Positions 20,505 through 29,495 of a stretch of 49,387 nucleotides of DNA are shown here, piece after piece. Location of the stretch: contig NZ_LPXN01000090.1 in the NCBI RefSeq assembly GCF_001618175.1, forward strand, positions 1-49,387, in the 5' to 3' direction. The stretch's first letter is position 1; every line of letters starts with the position of its first letter. This DNA comes from Oceanibaculum pacificum. Its GTDB lineage: Bacteria; Pseudomonadota; Alphaproteobacteria; Oceanibaculales; Oceanibaculaceae. The notes under the pieces were generated by a model. The model worked only from the letters and a program-made list of their open reading frames with translations. It did no database searches and was not told where the DNA came from. Made by a program: the position numbers and the translations under genes.

Positions 20505-21596
20505 TCACCGCGCCGCCAGCCGCCAGCCGGTCGCATCCTCGCTGAGCGCCAGGTTGCGCTGTTCCAGGGCGCTGCGAAGCTGGTCGGTGGTGCCGGCATA
20601 GCCGATATCCAGCGTCGCCTCGCTGCGCGACAAGGATTTCACCGTCTGCTTGCGCACGATGGGCAGGCCGGACAGGCGGCGGCGAACCGTCATCCAATCC
20701 TCCAGACCGGTCAGCGGCACGGTCACGGTGAGCGTGTTTTCCATGCCCGGCTGAATCGTCGCCTGCTGCTTCCAGTCGCGGTCGAGATCGTTGGAGATAC
20801 GGCTGATGGCCCGGTTCAGCAGCGCCTCGCGGGTTTCCCCCGGCTCGGCGGCCAAGGTCTCGGCGATGGCCGGGCCCGGCATGCCGCCGATCTGGTTGAC
20901 CTGGATATTGACCGCCGGCTGCGTCTCGGTGCCGCCCAGCCGGGCGACGGCGACCACGCTGCTGGACGCGCCATAGCGCTGCGCCAGCGTGGTCAGTGCC
21001 GCCTCGTCGCCGGCCATCGCCTGTTCCGCGGTGATGCCGGTCAGGTCGCGGGCATCGCCCAGCGGCACCGTGATCGGCACGATGGTCTGGCCCAGCGGGG
21101 CCTGCTCCCACGCTTCGCGCCAGGGGTTGGGGTCTTCCCACAGCCTGGCGCCGCCTTCCTCGGCCAGCACCGGCACGATCAGCACGGCGGGGGCCGCGCT
21201 GACCACCGCCGCCACATTGCGCCGGCTGAGGAAGGATTGCACGGCGGCGGGGCGGAACTGCACCACCAGATTGGCCAGATAGCGCACGCCGGAGGCGCGT
21301 TCGTCGCGAATCTGGAAGCCCTGCACCATGCCCTCGATTTCGGAATCGGAAGCGCCGGGCGGCGTGCTACCGGCCGGGGTCAACCGCTCCATCAGCCGCT
21401 TGAAGGCCTCGCGCTGGCCCTCGGTCAGCGCCTGGTCGCGGGCTTCCACGGCGCTTTTGGCGGTCACGTCGATCGGCACGCCCTCGACCACATAGAGCCG
21501 CCCGCCCGCCTGGGCGTGGGCGTGCTCCAGCGGCGCAAAGACCGCCAGAACGGAGAAAAGAGCGGCGGTCGAAAGGGCCTTCAGGCGATGGACCAT
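20505..21596 (-). CDS. DUF2066 domain secreted protein
   Basis: About 363 residues. A signal peptide (MVHRLKALSTAALFSVLAVF, then APLEHAHAQA) indicates export. The mature part begins LYVVEGVPIDVTAKSAVEARDQAL, typical of DUF2066 proteins, and contains YLANLVVQFRPAAVQSFLSRR, also typical. The function of the family is unknown. The start was set at 21596, where the signal peptide begins; longer in-frame starts add an Arg-rich tail. It is the first gene of the minus-strand run and divergent from purM. In the 119-bp gap, arms GAAGTTTCG and CGAACTTC form an imperfect dyad. Confidence 0.82.
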   Translation of the reverse strand: MVHRLKALSTAALFSVLAVFAPLEHAHAQAGGRLYVVEGVPIDVTAKSAVEARDQALTEGQREAFKRLMERLTPAGSTPPGASDSEIEGMVQGFQIRDERASGVRYLANLVVQFRPAAVQSFLSRRNVAAVVSAAPAVLIVPVLAEEGGARLWEDPNPWREAWEQAPLGQTIVPITVPLGDARDLTGITAEQAMAGDEAALTTLAQRYGASSSVVAVARLGGTETQPAVNIQVNQIGGMPGPAIAETLAAEPGETREALLNRAISRISNDLDRDWKQQATIQPGMENTLTVTVPLTGLEDWMTVRRRLSGLPIVRKQTVKSLSRSEATLDIGYAGTTDQLRSALEQRNLALSEDATGWRLAAR

Positions 21597-21715
21597 TGAA
21601 AAGCGTCCCGTATTCGTTATTGTTCGGCGCGCTCGCGCGGCAGGCCGGGCGCGAACCATGAAGTTTCGTGCAAAGTGGGGGCGAACTTCGCTCCAGCGCA
21701 AGGGCTTATTATCCC

Positions 21716-22825
21716 ATGCCGGTCGATGACACCGCAAATCCGATGACCAAACGCAATAGCCTTACATACCGCGATGCGGGCGTCGATATCGATGCCGGCG
21801 ACGCGCTGGTCGACGCCATCAAGCCGCTGGCCAAATCCACCGCCCGTCCGGGCGCGGACGCGGCGCTGGGCGGCTTCGGCGCGGCGTTCGATCTGAAGGC
21901 GGCCGGCTTCAAGGATCCGATCCTGATCGCCTCCACCGATGGCGTCGGCACCAAGCTGAAGGTCGCCATCGACAGCGGCCATCACGGCACGGTCGGCATC
22001 GATCTGGTCGCCATGTGCGTGAACGACCTCGTGGTGCAGGGGGCGGAGCCGCTGTTCTTCCTGGATTACTACGCCACCGGCAAGCTGGAGCCGCAGATCG
22101 CGCGCGACGTGGTCGCCGGCATCGCCGAGGGGTGCCGGCAGGCCGGCTGCGCGCTGATCGGCGGCGAGACCGCCGAAATGCCGGGCATGTACGGCAAGGG
22201 CGACTACGATCTGGCCGGCTTCTCGGTCGGCGCGGTCGAGCGCGACGGGCTGCTGACCGGCGATGGCGTGGGCGAGGGGGATATCCTGCTCGGCCTCGCT
22301 TCCAACGGCGTGCATTCCAATGGCTATTCGCTGGTCCGCCGGGTGGTGGCGGACCTTGGCGTCGATTACGAGGCACCGGCCCCGTTCGATCTGGAGCGCA
22401 CGCTGGGCGAGGCGCTGCTGGCCCCGACGCGGATTTATGTGAAGGCCTGTCTGGCCGCCATCAAGGCCGGCGGCGCGGATGGGGTGAAGGCGCTGGCGCA
22501 TATCACCGGCGGCGGGCTGGTGGAGAATCTGCCGCGCGTTTTCCCGAAGCATCTGGCCGCGCATATCGATGGCTCCTCCTGGGAAATTCCGGCGGTCTTC
22601 GGCTGGCTGGCCAAGGCCGGGGGCGTGGATCCGCTGGATATGCCGCGGACGTTCAATTGCGGCATCGGGATGGTGCTGGTCGTCTCCGCGGCGGCCGTGG
22701 ATACCGTCGCTAGGACATTAACCGACGAAGGCGAGACGGTGTTCCGAATCGGGCGCATCGAAAAGCGCGCCGAGGACGACAAGGCGGTGGTGATCGACGG
22801 GCTGGAGGCACGGTGGAACGGCTGA
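21716..22825 (+). CDS. purM: Phosphoribosylformylglycinamidine cyclo-ligase (AIR synthetase)
   Basis: ATP-dependent ring closure making aminoimidazole ribonucleotide, fifth step of purine synthesis. About 369 residues. Motifs: [18 protein letters not shown] at the start, [44 protein letters not shown] and [16 protein letters not shown], all characteristic. The ATG at 21716 has AGGG 11 nt upstream; the next ATG (21743) aligns better with E. coli PurM and is an alternative. The purN start lies inside the 3' end of this gene (13-nt overlap), so the two are translationally coupled. Confidence 0.96.
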   Translation: MPVDDTANPMTKRNSLTYRDAGVDIDAGDALVDAIKPLAKSTARPGADAALGGFGAAFDLKAAGFKDPILIASTDGVGTKLKVAIDSGHHGTVGIDLVAMCVNDLVVQGAEPLFFLDYYATGKLEPQIARDVVAGIAEGCRQAGCALIGGETAEMPGMYGKGDYDLAGFSVGAVERDGLLTGDGVGEGDILLGLASNGVHSNGYSLVRRVVADLGVDYEAPAPFDLERTLGEALLAPTRIYVKACLAAIKAGGADGVKALAHITGGGLVENLPRVFPKHLAAHIDGSSWEIPAVFGWLAKAGGVDPLDMPRTFNCGIGMVLVVSAAAVDTVARTLTDEGETVFRIGRIEKRAEDDKAVVIDGLEARWNG

Positions 22826-23466
22826 AGGTCGCGGTTCTGATCTCCGGCAGGGGCAGCAACCTGCAATCGCTGATCGACGCCTGCGCCACCCCCGGCTTTC
22901 CCGCCGAGATCGTGCTGGTCCTGTCGAACAAGGCGGATGCCTATGGGCTGGTCCGCGCGCAGGAGGCCGGCATCGCCACCAAGGCGATCTCCCATAAGGC
23001 CTATCCGGATCGTGAAAGCTTCGACGCGGCGCTGCATGATGAGATCGTGGCCGCCGGCGCGCAACTGGTCTGCCTGGCCGGTTTCATGCGGCTGCTGACG
23101 CCGGGGTTCGTCGCTAAATGGCACGACCGGATGATCAATATCCACCCCTCCCTGCTGCCGGCCTTCAAGGGGCTGCACAGCCATGAGCGCGCCATCGCCG
23201 CCGGCTGCCGCTTCACCGGCTGCACCGTGCATTTCGTGCGCGCCGAGATGGATGACGGCCCGATCATCGCCCAGGCCGCCGTGCCGATCCTGCCTGGCGA
23301 CAGCGCCGACGACCTCTCCGCCCGGGTGCTGATGGCCGAACATCGCTGTTATCCGCTGGCCCTGCGCCTGGTCGCCGAGGGCAAGGCGATGGTCGATGGC
23401 GAGATCGTGCGCATCGCCGATTCCGCGGCCCCGCAGGAACCGCTCCTGAACCCGCTGGCGGGATAA
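22813..23466 (+). CDS. purN: Phosphoribosylglycinamide formyltransferase
   Basis: Transfers a formyl group from 10-formyltetrahydrofolate to GAR, third step of purine synthesis. 217 residues, normal for PurN. The phosphate loop is SGRGSNLQ (11-18). Catalytic residues are N109 and H111 in INIHPSLLP and D147 in EMDDGP. The GTG start overlaps the end of purM. It converges with an SDR gene 42 nt away; no clear terminator is visible between them. Confidence 0.95.
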   Translation: MERLKVAVLISGRGSNLQSLIDACATPGFPAEIVLVLSNKADAYGLVRAQEAGIATKAISHKAYPDRESFDAALHDEIVAAGAQLVCLAGFMRLLTPGFVAKWHDRMINIHPSLLPAFKGLHSHERAIAAGCRFTGCTVHFVRAEMDDGPIIAQAAVPILPGDSADDLSARVLMAEHRCYPLALRLVAEGKAMVDGEIVRIADSAAPQEPLLNPLAG

Positions 23467-23508
23467 TTCTTGGCGCCGCCGTGTCGAAGCATCGGGCGGG
23501 CTGCTCCG

Positions 23509-24264
23509 TCAATATAGATGCTGGCCGCCGGTGACGAAGATTTCCGTGCCGGTGACGTAGCCGAACTGGTCGGAACACAGCGCGAAGACGGTCGAGGCGA
23601 CATCTTCCGGCTTGCCGAGGCGGTGCATCGGGATGCGCGGCACCAGCATCTCATATTCCGGCGACAGCATGGCGGTCTCGATCTCGCCGGGGGCCACCGC
23701 GTTCACCCGCACGCCGAGCTGGGCGAAATCCGCCGCCATCTCGCGGGTCAGCGCCGACAACGCCGCCTTCGAGGTGGAATAGGCCGAGCCGGCGAAGGGG
23801 TGGATCGAATGGCCGGCGATCGAGGTGATGTTCACGATCGAGCCCTTGCCCTTATGCAGGGCGGACGCGAAGCCGCGCGCCAGGCGCAGCGGGGCGAAGC
23901 AATTCAACTCGAACACCTGCTGCCAGGCGTCGATATCGCCGTTCAGGCAACCCAGCCTTTCCTTGAAGTCGGTCTTGGGCGACCAGCCGGCATTGTTGAT
24001 CAGCGCGTGCACCGGCCCATCCTCCAGCAGCGCGTTGGCCTCGTCGATGAAGGCCTTCACGCTGTCCGGGTCGAACAGGTCGGTCGGGATGTGCGCGGTC
24101 CAGTAAGGGTCGCGCTTGCATTCGGGCGGGGCCTCGTCGCGGCTGCAGGTGATGATCTTCCAGCCGCGATCGCGGAAATAGCGGGCGGTGGAGTGGCCGA
24201 TGCCGCGACTCGCACCGGTCACGATGCAGGTCTTGGCGTTCGTCAGGTCGGGTGTGTCGCTCAT
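23509..24264 (-). CDS. SDR family oxidoreductase (canonical)
   Basis: A 251-residue classical short-chain dehydrogenase. TGASRGIG (17-24) is the cofactor loop; NNAG (about 90-93), the serine in NITSIAG and Tyr-x-x-x-Lys in YSTSK are intact. The C-terminal VTGTEIFVTGGQHLY is typical. A Ser/Arg pair after the second strand (SRDEAPP) hints at NADP preference. The substrate is unknown. It lies downstream of the HIT-protein gene on the same strand, with a 9-bp palindrome between them. Confidence 0.88.
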   Translation of the reverse strand: MSDTPDLTNAKTCIVTGASRGIGHSTARYFRDRGWKIITCSRDEAPPECKRDPYWTAHIPTDLFDPDSVKAFIDEANALLEDGPVHALINNAGWSPKTDFKERLGCLNGDIDAWQQVFELNCFAPLRLARGFASALHKGKGSIVNITSIAGHSIHPFAGSAYSTSKAALSALTREMAADFAQLGVRVNAVAPGEIETAMLSPEYEMLVPRIPMHRLGKPEDVASTVFALCSDQFGYVTGTEIFVTGGQHLY

Positions 24265-24301
24265 GGCGCGCAGCTTAGCCTATCGGGCAGTGGAAGGGGA
24301 G

Positions 24302-24324
24302 ATGTTGCGAGCGATTCGCAACAT
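24302..24324. promoter_or_regulatory. Perfect 9-bp palindrome between HIT and SDR genes
   Basis: Arms ATGTTGCGA (24302-24310) and TCGCAACAT (24316-24324), 5-bp spacer. It touches the HIT stop codon and lies 38 bp upstream of the SDR start. No T-run follows on the minus strand. It fits an operator for the SDR gene, or an intergenic mRNA hairpin. Confidence 0.45.
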
Positions 24325-24734
24325 TACAATTTCAGGGCAATGCGCAACGCCTCCAGCGCGGCTATCGCCGCCTCGGCGTCGTAGGGTTTCGCCGGAACCT
24401 TGCCCCAGACCGGGCCGGGCCAGGCGGGATCGTCCTCGAACCGGGCGATCACATGCACATGCAGCTGCGGCACCATGTTGCCCAGCGCCGCGACGTTCAG
24501 CTTCACCGGCTTGTACAGCGTCTCCAGCGCCGTGGTGACGTGTACGATCTCCTCCATCAGCAGCGCCCGGTCGGCGGCGTCGAGCTGATGGATTTCCCGG
24601 ATGTCGGCGCGCTGCGGCGTCAGGATCAGCCAGGGATAGGCGGAATCATTCATCAGCAGCACGCGGCACAGGCCGAGCCGGCCAACCTCCCGCGTGTCGG
24701 ATGCAAGCTGCGGATGCAGGGTGAAGTCGGTCAT
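24324..24734 (-). CDS. HIT family protein
   Basis: A 136-residue histidine-triad nucleotide hydrolase or transferase. The motif is Q90-L-H92-V-H94-V-I, with Gln in place of the first His, as occurs in a proteobacterial HIT subgroup; H94 would be the nucleophile. LLMNDSAYPWLILTPQR (26-42) and LNVAALGNMVPQLHVH (79-94) are typical. The substrate is not assigned. The start was placed at the ATG before TDFTLHP; a longer in-frame extension upstream is Arg/Pro-rich and unlike the family. Confidence 0.88.
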   Translation of the reverse strand: MTDFTLHPQLASDTREVGRLGLCRVLLMNDSAYPWLILTPQRADIREIHQLDAADRALLMEEIVHVTTALETLYKPVKLNVAALGNMVPQLHVHVIARFEDDPAWPGPVWGKVPAKPYDAEAAIAALEALRIALKL

Positions 24735-24907
24735 GCGGTTACTCGTTCTTCCGGCAAACAGAGGTGACGGGCGGGGGTGGGCACCGCCGTCTTTACCCTT
24801 AGGCCCGAAACGCCGGCTGAGTCCATCTGGGACAGGGCCGCGATAACCGATGGAGGGCGGAAAATTATCCTCTTCGCGACGGAACGGCCGCGCCCTTGCG
24901 TTCAACC

Positions 24908-24948
24908 CACGACAAGCCCGGTGAACGGGTTCCCGATGGGTCGTGAGG
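24908..24948 (+). other. Stem-loop next to the macA ribosome site
   Basis: Outer arms CACGAC (24908-24913) and GTCGTG (24940-24945), with an inner CCCG/CGGG hairpin (24917-24929). The 3' arm abuts the GAGG ribosome site of macA. It could limit translation, but the stem is short. Confidence 0.3.
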
Positions 24949-24955
24949 TAGGCAG

Positions 24956-26131
24956 ATGGCGGCAAAACGGCGTTCTCCCTGGAAGATGACGATAGCGGCG
25001 GTCCTTGTGACGGCGGCCCTGGCTGGCGGCGTCGGGTACGGCATTCTGGGGGCCGGCGCGCGCGAGACGCCGGCTTACGAGACGCGCCCGGCCGCGCGCG
25101 GCGACATCCTTTCCACCATCACCTCGTCCGGCACCTTGCAACCGATCTCCTTCGTCGATGTCGGCGCGCAGGTTTCCGGCCAGTTGAAGAAGCTGCATGT
25201 CGCCGAGGGCGACTGGGTGAAGGAAGGCGACCTGCTGGCCGAGATCGATGGTCGCGTCGCCCAGTCGCGGCTGCTGGAGGCGGAGGCGACGCTGGATAAT
25301 TTGGGCGCGCAATTCGCCGCCAAGCAGGCCGAGATGACCCTCGCCAAACAGCAGCAGGACCGCGCCCGCAAGCTGCTGGCGCAGGACGCCATCGCCCGCG
25401 AGGAGGTCGATATCGCGGTTTCCAGCTACAAGGTGTCGGAAGCGACGCTGAAGGCGCTGGAGGCGCAGATTCGCCAGGCTGAAGCGTCTCTCCAGACCGC
25501 CCGCGCCAACCTGGATTATACCCGCATCCTGGCGCCGCGCGACGGCGTGGTGGTGTCGATCACCGCGCAGGAGGGCCAGACGCTGAACGCCAACAACACC
25601 GCGCCCTTGATCCTGCGGATCTCCAATCTGGAAACCATGACCGTCGTGTCGCAGGTGTCGGAGGCCGATGTGTCGCGCCTGAAGGTCGGACAGGCCGCCT
25701 ATTTCACCGTCCTGGGCCAGCCGGACAAGCGCTGGGAAGGCGCGTTGCGGCAGGTTCTGCCAGAACCGGAAATCCTGAATAACGTTATTTTCTACAACGC
25801 CCTGTTCGACGTTCCTAATCCGAATGGCGAGCTGATGACGCAGATGACGGCGCAGGTCTTCTTCATCCAGGAGAAGGCGGAGAATGTGCTGACCGTGCCG
25901 CTGAGCGCCGTGCGCGCCGGCCGCAATGGCGGAGGCGAGCGGATCCGCGTCATGCTGCCCGACGGTACGGTGGAGATGCGCCCGGTGACGCTGGGCCAGC
26001 GCGACGAGATCAATGTCGTGGTGCTGGACGGGCTCAAGGAGGGCGAGCGGGTGGTGGTCGGCGGCGGCGCGGTTGTGTCCTCCGGGGCGCCGGCCGGCGG
26101 CGGCAACCGGATGATGGGGATGATGCGATGA
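24956..26131 (+). CDS. macA: MacA-type periplasmic adaptor of tripartite efflux pump
   Basis: 391 residues. A membrane anchor (about 11-33) is followed by a lipoyl half (DVGAQVSGQLKKLHVAEGDWV), a coiled-coil hairpin (about 95-185, rich in Ala/Gln/Glu), the second lipoyl half (LDYTRILAPRDGVVVSI), a beta-barrel and a membrane-proximal domain. This is the HlyD/MacA order. It couples the MacB transporter to an outer-membrane channel. The gene overlaps macB by 4 nt and the three pump genes form one operon. Substrates (macrolides, peptides, lipids or siderophores in relatives) cannot be told. Confidence 0.9.
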   Translation: MAAKRRSPWKMTIAAVLVTAALAGGVGYGILGAGARETPAYETRPAARGDILSTITSSGTLQPISFVDVGAQVSGQLKKLHVAEGDWVKEGDLLAEIDGRVAQSRLLEAEATLDNLGAQFAAKQAEMTLAKQQQDRARKLLAQDAIAREEVDIAVSSYKVSEATLKALEAQIRQAEASLQTARANLDYTRILAPRDGVVVSITAQEGQTLNANNTAPLILRISNLETMTVVSQVSEADVSRLKVGQAAYFTVLGQPDKRWEGALRQVLPEPEILNNVIFYNALFDVPNPNGELMTQMTAQVFFIQEKAENVLTVPLSAVRAGRNGGGERIRVMLPDGTVEMRPVTLGQRDEINVVVLDGLKEGERVVVGGGAVVSSGAPAGGGNRMMGMMR

Positions 26132-28080
26132 ACGCGTCCACCCCGTTGCTGAAGCTGTCGGGCGTCTATCGCCGCTATGGCGAGGGCGAGGCGGCGGTCA
26201 CCGTGCTGAAGGATGTCGATCTGGAGATCGGCCGCGGCGAGTTCGTCGCCATCGTCGGCCAGTCCGGCTCCGGCAAATCGACGCTGATGAACATTATCGG
26301 CTGTCTCGACCGGCCGACCGAGGGCCGCTACGAGGTCGCCGGACAGGATGTCGCCGATCTGTCGACCGATGCGTTGGCGGGCCTGCGCCGGCAGACCTTC
26401 GGCTTCATCTTCCAGCGCTATCATCTGGTGCCGGGCATCACCGCGCTGGGCAATGCCGAACTGCCGGCGGTCTATGCCGGCCTGTCCGGCGCGCAGCGTC
26501 GCGGCCGGGCGGAAAAGCTGCTCGGCCGGCTGGGCCTGTCGGACCGGCTGACGCATCGCCCGTCGGAGCTGTCGGGCGGGCAGCAGCAGCGCGTCGCCAT
26601 CGCCCGCGCGGTGATCGGCCGGCCGAAGCTGCTGCTGGCCGACGAGCCGACCGGCGCGCTGGACAGCGAGAGCGGCCGCGAGGTGATGGGCATCCTGCAC
26701 GAGATGCACCGCGAAGGCCGCACCATCGTCATCGTCACCCACGCGCCGGAGATCGCCGAGCAGGCCGAGCGCGTCATCCAGATCAAGGATGGCGTGATCG
26801 TCAGCGACGAGCGTACGCGGCCGGCGCTGACGGGGCAGGGGCCGGGCGCGCCGGCGCCTGCCGATGGCATGGCGCTGGCCAAGGTGATCGGCGAATCCTT
26901 CGCCATGGCGATGCGGGCGCTGGCGCATAACAGGCTGCGCACGCTGCTGACCATGCTGGGCATCGTGATCGGCGTCGCCTCGGTGGTGGCGATGCTGGCC
27001 ATCGGCACCGGGGCGCGGCAGAACATCATGACCCGCATCGAGGCGATGGGCACCGACCTGCTGCTGGTGAAGCGCGGCCAGCTCGGCGTGCGCGCCTCCG
27101 GCCGGGAGGTGATCAGCTTCGTCGCTCCCGATATCGAGGCCATCGCCAAGCTGCCCGGCGTCGAGGCCGTGGTGCCGGAGACGACGCAGACCGTGCTGAT
27201 CCGCTACGGCAACCGCGACGGCCAGGTTTCCGCTCTGGGAACCGGCCGCGACTATCCCGCCGTGCGCGCCTGGAACGCGGAGCGGGGCGTGTTCTTCACC
27301 CGCGATCACGAGCGGCGCTACGCCCAGGTGGTGGTGATCGGCGCCAGCATCGCCAAGTCGCTGTTCGCGCAGGAAAACCCGGTCGGCAAATACCTGCTGG
27401 TCGACAGCGCGCCCTTCCAGATCATCGGCGTGATGGAGGCCAAGGGCATCACCACCGGCGGTGGCATGTACGACCGCGACGAAATGATCTGGCTGCCCTA
27501 TTCGACCGCCGGCACGCGGCTGTTCGGCCGCCAGCATTTCAGCGACATAACGGTCAAGGTTGCCCCCGGATATCAGCTCGCCGAGGTGGAGCAGCGGCTG
27601 CATGAATTGCTGCTGCGCCGGCACGGCAAGGAGGATTTCCACATCCGCAACATGGGCGAGATCATCGATACGGTGAACGCCACGCAGGACACGTTCCAGA
27701 CCCTGCTGGGGGCCATCGGCATCATCTCGCTGCTGGTTGGCGGCATCGGCGTGATGAACATCATGCTGGTTTCGGTGACCGAGCGGATCGGCGAGATCGG
27801 CGTGCGCATGGCGGTCGGCGCAAGGCCGCTGGACGTGATGCTGCAATTCCTCACCGAATCGGTGATCGTCTGCTTCATCGGCGGCATGCTGGGCGTGGCG
27901 CTGGGCATCGGCGCCAGCTACGCGCTGACCGCGCTGGGCAGCGGCTGGAACGCCGTCGTCACCCTGGAGCCGATCCTGCTGGCCTTCGGCTGCGCCTTCC
28001 TGACCGGCCTCGTCTTCGGCCTGGCCCCGGCCCGCAAGGCCGCCCGGCTGGATCCTGTCGCCGCCCTTACGCGGGAGTAA
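26128..28080 (+). CDS. macB: MacB-type ABC transporter (ATPase plus permease)
   Basis: 650 residues, the usual MacB fusion. The N-terminal ATPase has Walker A GQSGSGKST (about 45-53), signature LSGGQQQR and Walker B LLLADEPTGALDS. The permease begins with one transmembrane helix (LRTLLTMLGIVIGVASVVAML), then a large periplasmic domain (about 310-520) and three C-terminal helices starting at GAIGIISLLVGGIGVMNIMLV. It acts as a dimer in the inner membrane with MacA and an outer-membrane channel. Translationally coupled to macA. Confidence 0.95.
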   Translation: MNASTPLLKLSGVYRRYGEGEAAVTVLKDVDLEIGRGEFVAIVGQSGSGKSTLMNIIGCLDRPTEGRYEVAGQDVADLSTDALAGLRRQTFGFIFQRYHLVPGITALGNAELPAVYAGLSGAQRRGRAEKLLGRLGLSDRLTHRPSELSGGQQQRVAIARAVIGRPKLLLADEPTGALDSESGREVMGILHEMHREGRTIVIVTHAPEIAEQAERVIQIKDGVIVSDERTRPALTGQGPGAPAPADGMALAKVIGESFAMAMRALAHNRLRTLLTMLGIVIGVASVVAMLAIGTGARQNIMTRIEAMGTDLLLVKRGQLGVRASGREVISFVAPDIEAIAKLPGVEAVVPETTQTVLIRYGNRDGQVSALGTGRDYPAVRAWNAERGVFFTRDHERRYAQVVVIGASIAKSLFAQENPVGKYLLVDSAPFQIIGVMEAKGITTGGGMYDRDEMIWLPYSTAGTRLFGRQHFSDITVKVAPGYQLAEVEQRLHELLLRRHGKEDFHIRNMGEIIDTVNATQDTFQTLLGAIGIISLLVGGIGVMNIMLVSVTERIGEIGVRMAVGARPLDVMLQFLTESVIVCFIGGMLGVALGIGASYALTALGSGWNAVVTLEPILLAFGCAFLTGLVFGLAPARKAARLDPVAALTRE

Positions 28081-28085
28081 CGGAT

Positions 28086-29486
28086 ATGAAGAAACTGTCC
28101 CTGGCGGTGGTCGCCGCCCTTGCCTTGTCGGCCTGTGCGACGGAGGTGCCGACGGCGGTAAAGCCGATCACCGCTCCGTCGGGCTGGCGGGCTGGCGGCG
28201 ATGCGCCGCTGGCCGATTCTCTGCCCGGCTCGGTCAGCGAGGGCTGGTGGACCGCCTTCGACGATCCCGAGATGGATGTGGTGGTGGCCGAGGCGCTGGA
28301 AGGCAATTTCGACCTGCGCGCCGCCGGGGCGCGGGTTCAACAGGCCCAGGCGGTGCTGCGCAGTCAGGCCTCCAATTTGATGCCGCAGGTCAACGCCAGC
28401 GGCGGCGGCAGCTATCGCACCTATCTGGACGACCGGGCGAGCGGCCGCAGCTTCGATGCCGGCATCGGCATTAATTACACCGTCGATCTGTGGGGCGGGC
28501 TGGCGGCGGCCGAGCGCGCCGCCGCCGCCGACCTGGCGGCGACCGAGCAGGACCGGGCGGCCACCGCGCTCGACCTCAGCCTGGCGGTGGCACAGCTTCA
28601 CTTGCAGCATCGCGCGCTGCTGGATCGTCTGGCCATCGCCACAGACAGCCTGGAAACGGCGGAGCGGCTGGTCGGGCTGGTGCGCTCGCGCTACGACGCC
28701 GGCGCGGTGTCCCGCCTCGATCTCTCGCTGACCGAGACGAATTTCTACAATGAGCGCGCCTCGGTGGAATCGCTGCGCCAGTCGCTGGCGGAACTGGAGA
28801 ATTCCCTGTCGCTGCTGCTCGGCAAGCCGCCGGCGGAGATTTACTTCGCGCACTATCGCGGCAGCATCGGCGTGCTCGACGTGGCAACGCCGCCGACCGT
28901 GCTGAGCATGCCGGCCAGCGTGCTGGCGCGCCGGCCGGATATCCAGTCGGCGGAGCTGCGCCTGGCCTCGGCGGAAGCCGATATCGAGGCGGCGCGGGCC
29001 GCACTGCTGCCCAGCCTGACCATCGGCGTCGATGGCCGCATGGTGGCCGAAACCATCGCCGGCGCGTTCGACCCGACGCGCCTGGCGCTGGCGATCCCGG
29101 TGGCGCTGGCCCAGGCGGTGTTCGATGGCGGTCGCCGCCAGGCCAATATCGATATTGCCGTCGCCCAGCGCGAGCAGCTTTTGCAGAATTACGGTCAGGC
29201 GGTGCTGGGCGCGCTGGTCGATGTCGAGGATGCGCTGGTCGCCATCCGCGCGCTGGAACGGCGCGAGGCCTCCGAGCGGCTGGCGCTGGACAGCGCCGAG
29301 CAGAGCTTCCGCCTGTCGGAAGTGCAGTATGGCGCCGGCCGCACCGATTCGCTGACGCTGCTGACCGCGCAGCAAACCCTGCTGCGCGCCCGGACCTCGG
29401 TGATCGATACCCGCAGCCTGCGCCTGCAGGCCATCGCCGCCCTCTATGCCGCGCTTGGCTACACGCCGCCGGAGGTGGCGGTGTAG
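28086..29486 (+). CDS. NodT/TolC-type outer-membrane efflux lipoprotein
   Basis: 466 residues. The signal peptide ends in a lipobox (LALSAC, Cys near residue 17), so the protein is probably lipid-anchored to the outer membrane. Two repeated coiled-coil regions (about 70-250 and 280-455) are those of outer-membrane efflux proteins. The hallmark SVLARRPDIQSAELRLASAEADI is present, as are typical Ala/Gln-rich helices. It completes the MacA-MacB pump. The Shine-Dalgarno overlaps the macB stop codon, 5 nt away. It faces sppA tail to tail with a 9-nt gap. Confidence 0.92.
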   Translation: MKKLSLAVVAALALSACATEVPTAVKPITAPSGWRAGGDAPLADSLPGSVSEGWWTAFDDPEMDVVVAEALEGNFDLRAAGARVQQAQAVLRSQASNLMPQVNASGGGSYRTYLDDRASGRSFDAGIGINYTVDLWGGLAAAERAAAADLAATEQDRAATALDLSLAVAQLHLQHRALLDRLAIATDSLETAERLVGLVRSRYDAGAVSRLDLSLTETNFYNERASVESLRQSLAELENSLSLLLGKPPAEIYFAHYRGSIGVLDVATPPTVLSMPASVLARRPDIQSAELRLASAEADIEAARAALLPSLTIGVDGRMVAETIAGAFDPTRLALAIPVALAQAVFDGGRRQANIDIAVAQREQLLQNYGQAVLGALVDVEDALVAIRALERREASERLALDSAEQSFRLSEVQYGAGRTDSLTLLTAQQTLLRARTSVIDTRSLRLQAIAALYAALGYTPPEVAV

Positions 29487-29495
29487 CGCAGCCCC

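Noticed and set aside
25792-27846. Long minus-strand open frame opposite macA-macB
   Set aside because: His/Gln/Arg-rich composition typical of antisense of high-GC genes; macA-macB fully explains the region.
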